Shown piece after piece: positions 1 to 5,830 of a stretch of 7,529 nucleotides of DNA. The notes beneath the pieces are model-generated. The model did not search any database and was not told the origin of the DNA. It was given only the letters and a program-made list of their open reading frames with translations. The stretch covers positions 1-7,529 of the forward strand of contig CAAFZG010000149.1 in assembly GCA_900767505.1 (NCBI GenBank), given 5' to 3'. Positions within the stretch are counted from its first letter, which is position 1, and each line of letters opens with the position of its first letter. Source of the DNA: Methanomassiliicoccales archaeon. GTDB lineage: Archaea > Thermoplasmatota > Thermoplasmata > Methanomassiliicoccales > Methanomethylophilaceae. A program made the position numbers and the translations under genes.

Positions 1-1004
1 ATCCTGTCGCGCCACATCTTGTCGTAGGCCATGAGGGCCTTCTTGGAGTAGTCGCCGGTCTTGGCGCACTCGGTCAGGACCTTTCCGGCGTACATACCGG
101 TGCGGCACGCGTGAGCGATCCCGCCTCCGGTGATGGGGTCGATGATCCTCGCGGCATCTCCGACGAGCACAAGCCTGTCGTCGACGGAGCAGTCCAAACC
201 GGGGCATGTGGAGACGAATCCTCCCATGATCTCGAGGCACTGTCCCTTGTTCAGGCGGGGGTCCTTGGCGATGAAGTCGTCGAGGTAGCGCTTCGCATCG
301 CCGTCGCCCTTGCAGAGCCTGCCCATGACGCCGATACCGACGTTGGCCACGCCGTTGCCCTTGGGGAAGATCCAGATGTATCCTCCGGGTGCGACGGATC
401 CGATGACGAACTCGCAGTAGTCGGGGGCCACATCGATGTTGCACATCCTGTACTGGATGCAGGAGTCGATGTCGCTCAGCTTGAGGTTGGTGTCGATGCC
501 TCCCCACCTGCCGACCTGACTCTCGTATCCGTCGGCGGCGACGACGCACTTGGCGCGGATCTCGATCTCCTCGCCCATGCTCCTGGCCTTGATACCGACG
601 ATCTTCCCGTCCTCGCGGATGATTCCCGTACAGGAGGTGCGGAGCATGATCTGAGCTCCTGCCTCGGCGGCATCCCTTGCGAGGGCTTTGTCGAACAGGT
701 GCCTCTCGAGGACGTATCCGACCTCTGAACCTGCCTTGGACTCGTCGAGCTGGAATGTTGTTCCCTGAGGGGACTTGATGATCGCTCCTTTCATGTCGGC
801 GCGGATCCAGGTGGGATCGGGTGTGATGCCGACCTCCTCGAGCCATTTCTTGGAGACTCCCTCGGCGCACCTGAGGGGAGCTCCGACCTCGGCCTTCTTC
901 TCGATGAGGATGGTCTTGAGGCCTCCCTCGGCACAGTACCTTGCAGCCATGCTTCCGCCGGGTCCTGCCCCGACGACGACTATGTCACAATCGATGGTCC
1001 TCAT
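1..1004 (-). CDS. Geranylgeranyl reductase (digeranylgeranylglycerophospholipid reductase), 3' end cut by window
   Basis: FAD-dependent oxidoreductase that hydrogenates the geranylgeranyl chains of archaeal membrane lipids at the cytoplasmic face of the membrane. The first 334 residues are present; family members are usually near 390-410, so about 60 C-terminal residues lie off the left edge. Seen in the sequence: an N-terminal dinucleotide-binding loop VGAGPGGSMAA (residues 11-21), RCAEGVS (45-51) matching the family's conserved cysteine region, GGYIWIFPKG (207-216), and the FAD-binding GDAARIIDPITGGGI (282-296). The ATG at 1004 is preceded by GGAGTGA at 1009-1015, whose TGA is also the ferredoxin stop codon, so the two genes are probably translationally coupled. 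Only 4 nt separate them. The ferredoxin next door is the expected electron donor. Family assignment is very secure; the exact in vivo substrate is inferred. Confidence 0.95.
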   Translation of the reverse strand, partial: MRTIDCDIVVVGAGPGGSMAARYCAEGGLKTILIEKKAEVGAPLRCAEGVSKKWLEEVGITPDPTWIRADMKGAIIKSPQGTTFQLDESKAGSEVGYVLERHLFDKALARDAAEAGAQIMLRTSCTGIIREDGKIVGIKARSMGEEIEIRAKCVVAADGYESQVGRWGGIDTNLKLSDIDSCIQYRMCNIDVAPDYCEFVIGSVAPGGYIWIFPKGNGVANVGIGVMGRLCKGDGDAKRYLDDFIAKDPRLNKGQCLEIMGGFVSTCPGLDCSVDDRLVLVGDAARIIDPITGGGIAHACRTGMYAGKVLTECAKTGDYSKKALMAYDKMWRDR

Positions 1005-1008
1005 GAGA

Positions 1009-1173
1009 TCACTCCATGGAAAGGGCTGCGACAGGGCACAGCTTCACGCATCTGCCGCATTTTACGCAGTCATCATTGAACTCGAGAACGAAATCGTTCA
1101 GGAATATGGCGTTCTTGGGACAGGATCCCACGCATCCTCCGCAGTGGAGGCATTTGTTGACGTCTACCTTCAT
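1009..1173 (-). CDS. Small 2[4Fe-4S] ferredoxin, probable electron donor to the lipid reductase
   Basis: A 54-residue bacterial-type ferredoxin. It has two cluster motifs, CLHCGGCVGSCP (residues 8-19) and CVKCGRCVKLCP (36-47), each of the form CxxCxxCxxxCP. The protein is essentially nothing but the two cluster loops and a short linker, which is the usual size for this class. The start ATG at 1173 follows GGAGTTGAT at 1179-1187. The gene lies 23 nt after the tes stop and 4 nt before the geranylgeranyl reductase start. From memory, the Methanosarcina acetivorans ferredoxin MA1485 sits in the same position beside reductase MA1484 and is needed for full lipid saturation in a heterologous host. 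That the ferredoxin here serves the same reductase, and perhaps Tes as well, is inferred from position. Confidence 0.93.
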   Translation of the reverse strand: MKVDVNKCLHCGGCVGSCPKNAIFLNDFVLEFNDDCVKCGRCVKLCPVAALSME

Positions 1174-1196
1174 TTTGAATCAACTCCGAAATGTGT

Positions 1197-2822
1197 TCAC
1201 TCCTCATCCTTGGGGACGATGAGGGCATCTGCGAGCTCCTTGGCCTCGGCAGCGTGCGTCTTCCTCCACTCGACGAGAGGGACGGAGAACTTCTGCTCGA
1301 TCTCCTTCCTGAACTCGGGTCCCGAGTTGTATGCGCAGAACGGGTAGATACGGAGGTCGGGGGTGATGTAGTGGACACCGCAGCGCCTGACCCTCTCGAT
1401 ATCGTAGTTGTAGCTGTCCTGGAAGTGCATTCCTGCAACGAGCATCATCTTCCACGAGAATGCGGCGAGGGTGTCCTTGGATTTGTCAGACATGACGTCC
1501 TTGATGAGTGACACGAACTTGGCCTTGGAGAGCCCCTCGGGCATCTTGCTCTCGTCGACGCAGCTGTTCAGGAGCTTGACGAGCTTGGCGACGTACATCT
1601 TCTTGAATCTGGAGTTCTCGGCCTTGTCCGCGATCTCGTTGAGACCGGCGGAGAACCTTGCGACATCGACGAACCTGGGGAAGGGCACGACGTTGCCCTT
1701 GTCGTCCTGGAACAGATATGTCGCGATACCGCAGTGGGGGTGTGTTGTGAATGTGACCTTGTTCTGTCCGAGGATGATGGACGCGAACTTGGAGATGGGG
1801 GCCACGACGGGGACGGGATACCAGTCTTCCTTGGTGGCGTATCCGGTCTGCTCCTCGACGCACTTGACGAGGTCGGGAAGCGTGAACCTTCCGGACTCGA
1901 TCTCCTCGTGGGTGACCCTTCCGGTGAATGCGATGGGCTGGAAGTTGACTCCTCTGACGATGTCGGAGTTGTCGAAGGCGAACTTGACGATATCTCCGAC
2001 GATGTCGTCGTTCATTCCCTTTCCGACGACGGGAACGAGGACCACGGAGGGCGACTTGAGTCCGTCCTCCTTCAGCTTCCTGCAGTTCTCGAGGACACCG
2101 AGCTTGATGGCCATCATCTTCCTTCCCCTGGACCTCATGTAGACCTCGTCTGTGAGTCCGTCGAACTGGAGGTAGATGGTGTTAAGTCCTGCTTCTTTGG
2201 CTGCCTTGAGGAACTCGTAGTCCTTTGCGAATTTGATACCGTTGGTGGCGACCTGGACCTGGGCGAAGCCGAGCTGCTTCGCGTCCCTGACGACATCGAT
2301 GAACCTGGGGTAGACCGTGGGCTCTCCTCCGGCGAACTGGATGGCCGTGCACTTGATCGGCTTCTCGGACCTGAGGGCGACGAGCATGTCGTGGACCTGG
2401 TCGTAATCGGGCTCGTACACATATCCCGCATCGTTCGCGTTGGCGAAGCAGATGGGGCAGTTCATGTTGCACCTGTTGGTCAGGTCGAGGTTTGCGATGG
2501 CGGAACAGGAGAGCATGTCGATCCTCTCGCCGTCGATCACGATATGGACGGTGTCATCGGGATCGTCCCCGATGGTGCGGTCCATCGCGTTATGGAGACC
2601 GACCCCATCGTAAGCGTACTTCTCGGCTTTCATGTAGAGATCGACATCCGACCAGTAGACATCGGAGAACTTCCCGTGCTCGGGGCAGGTCTTCTCCATG
2701 TAAACCTTGCCGTCTTTCGCGAAGATGTCGGCCTCAAGGATCTTTCCACAATCGGGGCAGATTGATTGGGTCTTCTTGGGAAGGCCCTTCTTGATGGCAT
2801 AATTAGTCGCTGTAATCGTCAT
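1197..2822 (-). CDS. tes: Radical SAM protein, probable tetraether lipid synthase (Tes)
   Basis: A 541-residue radical SAM protein of the MJ0619/MA1486 type. Tes joins the terminal methyl carbons of two saturated archaeal lipid chains to make macrocyclic archaeol or GDGT. Visible features: an N-terminal metal-site motif CPDC (residues 22-25) with CPEHG (46-50), fitting the mononuclear rubredoxin-like iron site described for Tes; the SAM-cluster motif CNMNCPIC (118-125, Cx3Cx2C); and GGEP (165-168). Eight further cysteines (106, 158, 247, 321, 364, 421, 481, 496) could hold auxiliary clusters, notably HPHCG (361-365), RRCGVHY (479-485) and PFCAYNS (494-500). The ATG at 2822 is preferred over an in-frame ATG at 2861, because a TATA box at 2849-2858 would place transcription start only a few nt before 2822. 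It is first in an operon with the ferredoxin and geranylgeranyl reductase. The alternative is a pterin methylase, an activity also reported for MJ0619. The lipid neighbours favour Tes. Confidence 0.85.
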   Translation of the reverse strand: MTITATNYAIKKGLPKKTQSICPDCGKILEADIFAKDGKVYMEKTCPEHGKFSDVYWSDVDLYMKAEKYAYDGVGLHNAMDRTIGDDPDDTVHIVIDGERIDMLSCSAIANLDLTNRCNMNCPICFANANDAGYVYEPDYDQVHDMLVALRSEKPIKCTAIQFAGGEPTVYPRFIDVVRDAKQLGFAQVQVATNGIKFAKDYEFLKAAKEAGLNTIYLQFDGLTDEVYMRSRGRKMMAIKLGVLENCRKLKEDGLKSPSVVLVPVVGKGMNDDIVGDIVKFAFDNSDIVRGVNFQPIAFTGRVTHEEIESGRFTLPDLVKCVEEQTGYATKEDWYPVPVVAPISKFASIILGQNKVTFTTHPHCGIATYLFQDDKGNVVPFPRFVDVARFSAGLNEIADKAENSRFKKMYVAKLVKLLNSCVDESKMPEGLSKAKFVSLIKDVMSDKSKDTLAAFSWKMMLVAGMHFQDSYNYDIERVRRCGVHYITPDLRIYPFCAYNSGPEFRKEIEQKFSVPLVEWRKTHAAEAKELADALIVPKDEE

Positions 2823-2846
2823 GGTACTGGACTTGCAAAGTTCTCC

Positions 2847-2860
2847 AGATATAAAAAACA
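2847..2860 (-). promoter_or_regulatory. TATA-box promoter of the tes-ferredoxin-reductase operon
   Basis: Read on the minus strand, 2860-2847 is TGTTTTTTATATCT, an AT-rich archaeal TATA-like element in otherwise GC-rich DNA. Its centre is about 32 nt before the ATG at 2822. With the usual 22-27 nt from TATA to transcription start, the mRNA would begin about 2-8 nt before the start codon, i.e. leaderless or nearly so. Consistent with that, no Shine-Dalgarno sequence lies at a useful distance: the only GGAG is at 2844-2847, over 20 nt away. The six-T run (2853-2858) inside the box could also end purF transcripts. Confidence 0.5.
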
Positions 2861-2901
2861 ACGATAGACAAAATGCGACTGCCGACGATGCTAAACCGCA
2901 T
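2853..2901 (-). terminator. Possible purF transcription end: weak hairpin followed by T-runs
   Basis: Twelve nt after the purF stop, the minus strand has ATGCG (2901-2897) and its complement CGCAT (2877-2873), arms of 5 bp with a 19-nt loop. TTTT follows directly (2874-2871), and a run of six T comes at 2858-2853. Archaeal RNA polymerase ends mainly at T-rich tracts, so the T-runs carry more weight than the short stem. The second T-run coincides with the tes TATA box, so termination of one unit and initiation of the next share the same bases. Confidence 0.3.
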
Positions 2902-2912
2902 ATACCCAGACA

Positions 2913-4322
2913 TCACGAGAAATCGGTGTGCAGATTCGTCTGGAATCTGTGGACTTCTCCGGGTATGTTGGTGGGGTATTTCCCGTTGATGCACGCGAGG
3001 CAGAGGTCGTTCTCGTTGAATCCGAGAGCCTCCACAAGACCCTCGAGACTGATGTATCCGAGACTGTCCGCACCGATGATCTCCCTGATCTCGTCGATAG
3101 AGTGGTGGTTCGCAATGAACTGATCCCTCGACTTCATGTCGACGCCGTAGTAGCACGGGGCAATGATCGGAGGGCTTCCGACACGGACGTGGACCTCTTT
3201 GGCCCCTGCGTTGCGGAGCATGGCGATCAGCTTCTTCAGGGTGGTACCCCTGACGATGCTGTCATCGACGATCATGATGCGCTTGCCGTTGACGGTGCTC
3301 TTGATGGGGTTCATCTTCATGGAGACGGCCCATTCCCTCTGCTTCTGCTCGGGCATGATGAAGGTCCTTCCGGCGAACCTGTTCTTCATGAATCCCTCTT
3401 CATAAGGGATGCCCGCCACTGCGGAGTATCCTATGGCATGCGCACGGCCGGAATCCGGCACGGGCATGACCAGATCGACGTCTGCGGGGCATTCCCTGGC
3501 GAGGATCTCGCCGATCTTCCTGCGGACGTCGTAGACCTCCCTTCCGTCGATGACGGAGTCGGGTCTTGCGAAGTACACCCACTCGAACATGCAGAGTGCC
3601 TTGGGGTGCTCTGCCGGCGGGGGGTAGATCTTGAAAGTGTCCTTTGTTATCTCGCAGATCTCACCGGGCTGTATGTCGCGGATGAGTTCACCGCGGAGCG
3701 TATCGATGGCTGCGCTCTCGGAGACGACGATGTATCCGCCGTCGATCTTCCCGAGGCAGAGCGGCCTGAATCCGTACATGTCACGTATCGCGAAGAGGCG
3801 GTCGTTGATGAGGATGGTCAACGAATACGCGCCGTCCAGCTCGCCCATGGCGGCCCTGATGGACTTGACGGGGTCGTTGTACATCGTCATGTACTTTCCG
3901 AGAAGCTTGGTGACGAGCTCGCTGTCAGAATCCGTGAGGAAGGTCCAGCCTTCCTTCATGTACTTCTCCTTGAGCTCAGAGAAATTGGTTATGTCGCCGT
4001 TGTGTGCAACGGCCACCGTGCCGAAATTGGTCATCACGGTGATGGGCTGGGCGTTCTCAGGACCTTTAGACCCTGTGGTGGAGTACCTGACGTGCCCAAC
4101 GCCGACGTGGCCGAGGAGGGCCGGGAGCGACTCCTTGGGGATCGCAATGTTGACGAGACCATCGCCTTTGATGGTGTCGATCGTCTCCCCGTTGAAGACA
4201 GAAATTCCCGCGCTCTCCTGACCACGGTGTTGAATGATCATGAGGGCCGTGTACAAAGCAGATGCTACGTCGAAATCACCGCTGATTCCGACAACCCCAC
4301 AACTGTGTTCCGGCCCGGCCAT
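2913..4322 (-). CDS. purF: Amidophosphoribosyltransferase (glutamine PRPP amidotransferase)
   Basis: Catalyses the first committed step of purine synthesis in the cytoplasm: PRPP plus glutamine gives 5-phosphoribosylamine. It has 469 residues, normal for the family. The N-terminal Ntn glutaminase domain starts with a 7-residue propeptide and then the nucleophile Cys8 (SCGVVGI), followed by HRGQESAGI (32-40), GHVRYSTTGS (76-85) and AHNGD (106-110). The C-terminal phosphoribosyltransferase domain carries VMPVPDSGRAHA (285-296) and the PRPP loop IMIVDDSIVRGTT (349-361). Cys244, Cys390, Cys441 and Cys444 (CLAC) match the four [4Fe-4S] ligands of the Bacillus subtilis enzyme, with nearly the same numbering for the first two after propeptide removal. 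The start is 9 nt after the rpl37e stop with AAGGCGAT as a modest ribosome site, so it is co-transcribed and probably coupled. Confidence 0.97.
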   Translation of the reverse strand: MAGPEHSCGVVGISGDFDVASALYTALMIIQHRGQESAGISVFNGETIDTIKGDGLVNIAIPKESLPALLGHVGVGHVRYSTTGSKGPENAQPITVMTNFGTVAVAHNGDITNFSELKEKYMKEGWTFLTDSDSELVTKLLGKYMTMYNDPVKSIRAAMGELDGAYSLTILINDRLFAIRDMYGFRPLCLGKIDGGYIVVSESAAIDTLRGELIRDIQPGEICEITKDTFKIYPPPAEHPKALCMFEWVYFARPDSVIDGREVYDVRRKIGEILARECPADVDLVMPVPDSGRAHAIGYSAVAGIPYEEGFMKNRFAGRTFIMPEQKQREWAVSMKMNPIKSTVNGKRIMIVDDSIVRGTTLKKLIAMLRNAGAKEVHVRVGSPPIIAPCYYGVDMKSRDQFIANHHSIDEIREIIGADSLGYISLEGLVEALGFNENDLCLACINGKYPTNIPGEVHRFQTNLHTDFS

Positions 4323-4331
4323 TTGATCGCC

Positions 4332-4502
4332 TTAGTCGCGAAGCTTTGCCCAGCTGTAGGACCTGATGGTTGCGGTCTTGCCGTATCCGCAGGAAGCGCA
4401 TACGCCCTTCCTGACGTGGTAGGCGCGCTTACCGCACCTGCGGCAGGGTATGTGTGTCTTGTATTTGTTGTGCCTTCCCTGTGCTGGTGTTCCCTTACCC
4501 AT
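4332..4502 (-). CDS. rpl37e: 50S ribosomal protein L37e
   Basis: A 56-residue basic zinc-ribbon protein of the large ribosomal subunit, found in archaea and eukaryotes and absent from bacteria. It starts MGKGTPAQGRHNK and carries CRRCG (residues 20-24) and CASCG (35-39), giving four zinc ligands, with YSWAKLRD at the C terminus. Length and motif order match archaeal L37e. The ATG at 4502 is preceded by AAGGAGTGAT (4517-4508), the clearest ribosome-binding site in the window. It is the first gene of a unit with purF, which begins 9 nt after its stop. In several archaea an Sm-like (lsm) gene sits directly before rpl37e; none is present here. Confidence 0.96.
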   Translation of the reverse strand: MGKGTPAQGRHNKYKTHIPCRRCGKRAYHVRKGVCASCGYGKTATIRSYSWAKLRD

Positions 4503-4507
4503 GATCA

Positions 4508-4517
4508 ATCACTCCTT
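4508..4517 (-). promoter_or_regulatory. Ribosome-binding site of rpl37e
   Basis: AAGGAGTGAT lies 5 nt before the rpl37e ATG and fixes that start. It is one G short of the canonical archaeal GGAGGTGAT. The same GGAGTGA core precedes the geranylgeranyl reductase start, and a close relative (GGAGTTGAT) precedes the ferredoxin. Confidence 0.75.
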
Positions 4518-4587
4518 TTGTGTGAAATGTTAATTCCGTTCTCTTGACGGATCCGCGGTCGACCCCATTAGGTTCGGGTCCATAGGG

Positions 4588-4608
4588 TATAGACCACGTC
4601 TATATTTG
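4588..4608 (-). promoter_or_regulatory. rpl37e-purF promoter: TATA-like box overlapping a perfect operator-like palindrome
   Basis: On the minus strand CAAATATAG (4608-4600) is the best TATA-like element upstream of rpl37e and predicts transcription start near 4578, leaving a leader of about 75 nt. It overlaps a perfect inverted repeat, TATAGAC-CAC-GTCTATA at 4588-4604, with 7-bp arms and a 3-nt spacer. A 17-bp two-fold symmetric site at and just downstream of TATA is the classic geometry of an archaeal repressor operator. The symmetry is directly visible; the promoter and operator roles are inferred. A second AT-rich element, TAATATTCAAATA, at 4626-4638 is an alternative TATA. Confidence 0.45.
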
Positions 4609-4708
4609 GACGATAAGGCATTCCCTATTTGAATATTACTGATAGAGTACAGCCCCGCATAGTTCGGCCAGATACTACATGTCCTTCCTACGGGCATGAT
4701 CCCGTCCG

Positions 4709-5830
4709 TCAGACGAACGCCCCGATAGTCGGTGCGTCCAGACGGTCCATGTCATAGAATATTATGGCCTCACGGACCGCGTCTGCACCGCATCCGATGC
4801 CCATGAAATGGTCCAGCATGGACATCCTCCAGAGGAGGTCCATGACCGTCACGGACATGCAGCCGTAATATGCGTTGGACATGTCGTCCTCATACCCGTT
4901 AACATCCATGAGCGCGAACACGCTGCCCATGAAGCTGTCACGGCCGTTGAGCGTCCCGACATAATCCGACAGGACCTTGACGCCCTGCTGGTCGGGAACC
5001 CTGAGCCTTATGTCCATCGGATCGGCCTCGCCTTTGAAGTGGAGGTCTCCCTCGTCGTCCATGACGCTCCAGACGATCCTGTCCGACTTGGCCATGAACA
5101 TGTTCCAGTTCCAGGAGCTGTCGCAGTACACGGGGACGCTCATCGGGTCCTGCGAGGACATCGACTCCATGGCGAGATCCCTGCCGGCCTCCTCCAGCGA
5201 CTCCATGTCCAGTTCCCTCTCCGGCTGTGTGCCGGCAAGGGACATCACGGGCTCGATCTGCGCCAGATCCATGATCCTGCTGAGATAGGACAGATCGGTG
5301 AACATGGACATGTTCTCGGATACGGACATCCTGAGTCCGGACGGATCGGCCATGACCCCGGCCTCCCTGCAGTTGGAATAGAACTCCCTGTAGACCGCGG
5401 TGGACTCCTCCATGGCGGCGCGTATCCTCTGGTCTGCGGACGACACCAGGGCCTTGGCCTCCGTGAGCGCGTCGGCGCCCCTGCCCGTCCAAGCCCCTCT
5501 GCAGGAGAGGTCCAGTTCGACCTTGAGGCGGTCGCTCGCATAGAGGTGGTACGGGAACTGCCTACAGTAGGCCGTCCTGTGATCGTAGACGGTGCATCTC
5601 CTGTTCTTGAGGAAAACACAGGAACCGCAGCCCTTCTTCATCGCCAGTGCGAAATACGGATTCGGACCCTTGGTCCTCACAAGCTGCTCCGGATGATTCT
5701 TGCGGAAGAACGGGCGTTCTTCGGGCAGTACCTCCGGCTGACAAAGACAGCACATACCGCATTCGCTGGGGCATTCCACCTTCTTTCCGGTAACCTCTGA
5801 ATAATCAACTTCGTAATCAGCCACAGACAT
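4709..5830 (-). CDS. YkgJ-family cysteine-cluster protein with a long unassigned C-terminal region
   Basis: A 373-residue protein whose first ~115 residues resemble the YkgJ/COG0727 cysteine-cluster family, thought to bind zinc or an Fe-S cluster; no activity is established for most members. Visible: C20, C24, C27, C28, C30 (SECGMCCLC), then C68, C71, C79 and C89, the last two in RRCTVYDHRTAYCRQFPY (78-94), and LSCRGAW (108-114). Residues 115-373 show no motif I recognise. They are acidic and methionine-rich (about two dozen Met), with cysteines only at 154, 236, 324 and 347. No signal peptide or membrane span is evident, so it is probably cytoplasmic. Start choice is uncertain: ATG 5830 overlaps pyrC by 14 nt, while ATG 5863 adds 11 residues, overlaps by 47 nt and has AGGTG just upstream. 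It is the last gene of the pyrC group; a role in pyrimidine synthesis is not implied. Confidence 0.85.
   Translation of the reverse strand: MSVADYEVDYSEVTGKKVECPSECGMCCLCQPEVLPEERPFFRKNHPEQLVRTKGPNPYFALAMKKGCGSCVFLKNRRCTVYDHRTAYCRQFPYHLYASDRLKVELDLSCRGAWTGRGADALTEAKALVSSADQRIRAAMEESTAVYREFYSNCREAGVMADPSGLRMSVSENMSMFTDLSYLSRIMDLAQIEPVMSLAGTQPERELDMESLEEAGRDLAMESMSSQDPMSVPVYCDSSWNWNMFMAKSDRIVWSVMDDEGDLHFKGEADPMDIRLRVPDQQGVKVLSDYVGTLNGRDSFMGSVFALMDVNGYEDDMSNAYYGCMSVTVMDLLWRMSMLDHFMGIGCGADAVREAIIFYDMDRLDAPTIGAFV

Larger units (their letters stand above)
4503..4708. other. Intergenic region with promoter and leader, no gene seen
   Basis: This 206-nt gap lies between rpl37e and the upstream YkgJ-type gene. 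Reading leftward it contains a short imperfect hairpin just after the YkgJ stop (4690-4705), two AT-rich TATA candidates (4626-4638 and 4600-4608), the palindrome at 4588-4604, the leader with GACCC/GGGTC arms (4561-4580), three overlapping 6-bp palindromes at 4549-4563, and the ribosome site. No open frame of protein-like composition and no convincing tRNA or small RNA was seen. Confidence 0.7.

Noticed and set aside
111..728. A 205-codon plus-strand open frame opposite the geranylgeranyl reductase.
   Set aside because: Asp/Val/Ala-rich shadow of a well-supported minus-strand gene.
1734..2765. A 343-codon plus-strand open frame opposite the tes-like gene.
   Set aside because: Same backward-codon composition, no recognisable motif, and the minus strand carries a complete radical SAM protein.
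2822..2861. An upstream in-frame ATG at 2861 as the tes start.
   Set aside because: It would place the TATA box inside the coding sequence and add 13 residues with no ribosome site; ATG 2822 fits the promoter.
2928..4547. A 539-codon plus-strand open frame covering all of purF and rpl37e in antisense.
   Set aside because: It is a shadow. The minus strand encodes two proteins with full family motifs, and the plus frame's Asp/Val/Gly-rich composition is what GC-rich codons read backward produce.
4561..4590. GGTTCGGGTCC resembling a tRNA T-arm.
   Set aside because: No matching acceptor, D or anticodon arms could be built around it on either strand.
4690..4705. Hairpin ACGGG-CATGAT-CCCGT just after the YkgJ-type stop, as a terminator.
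   Set aside because: The stem is only 5 bp and no T-run follows on the minus strand, so it is too weak to call.
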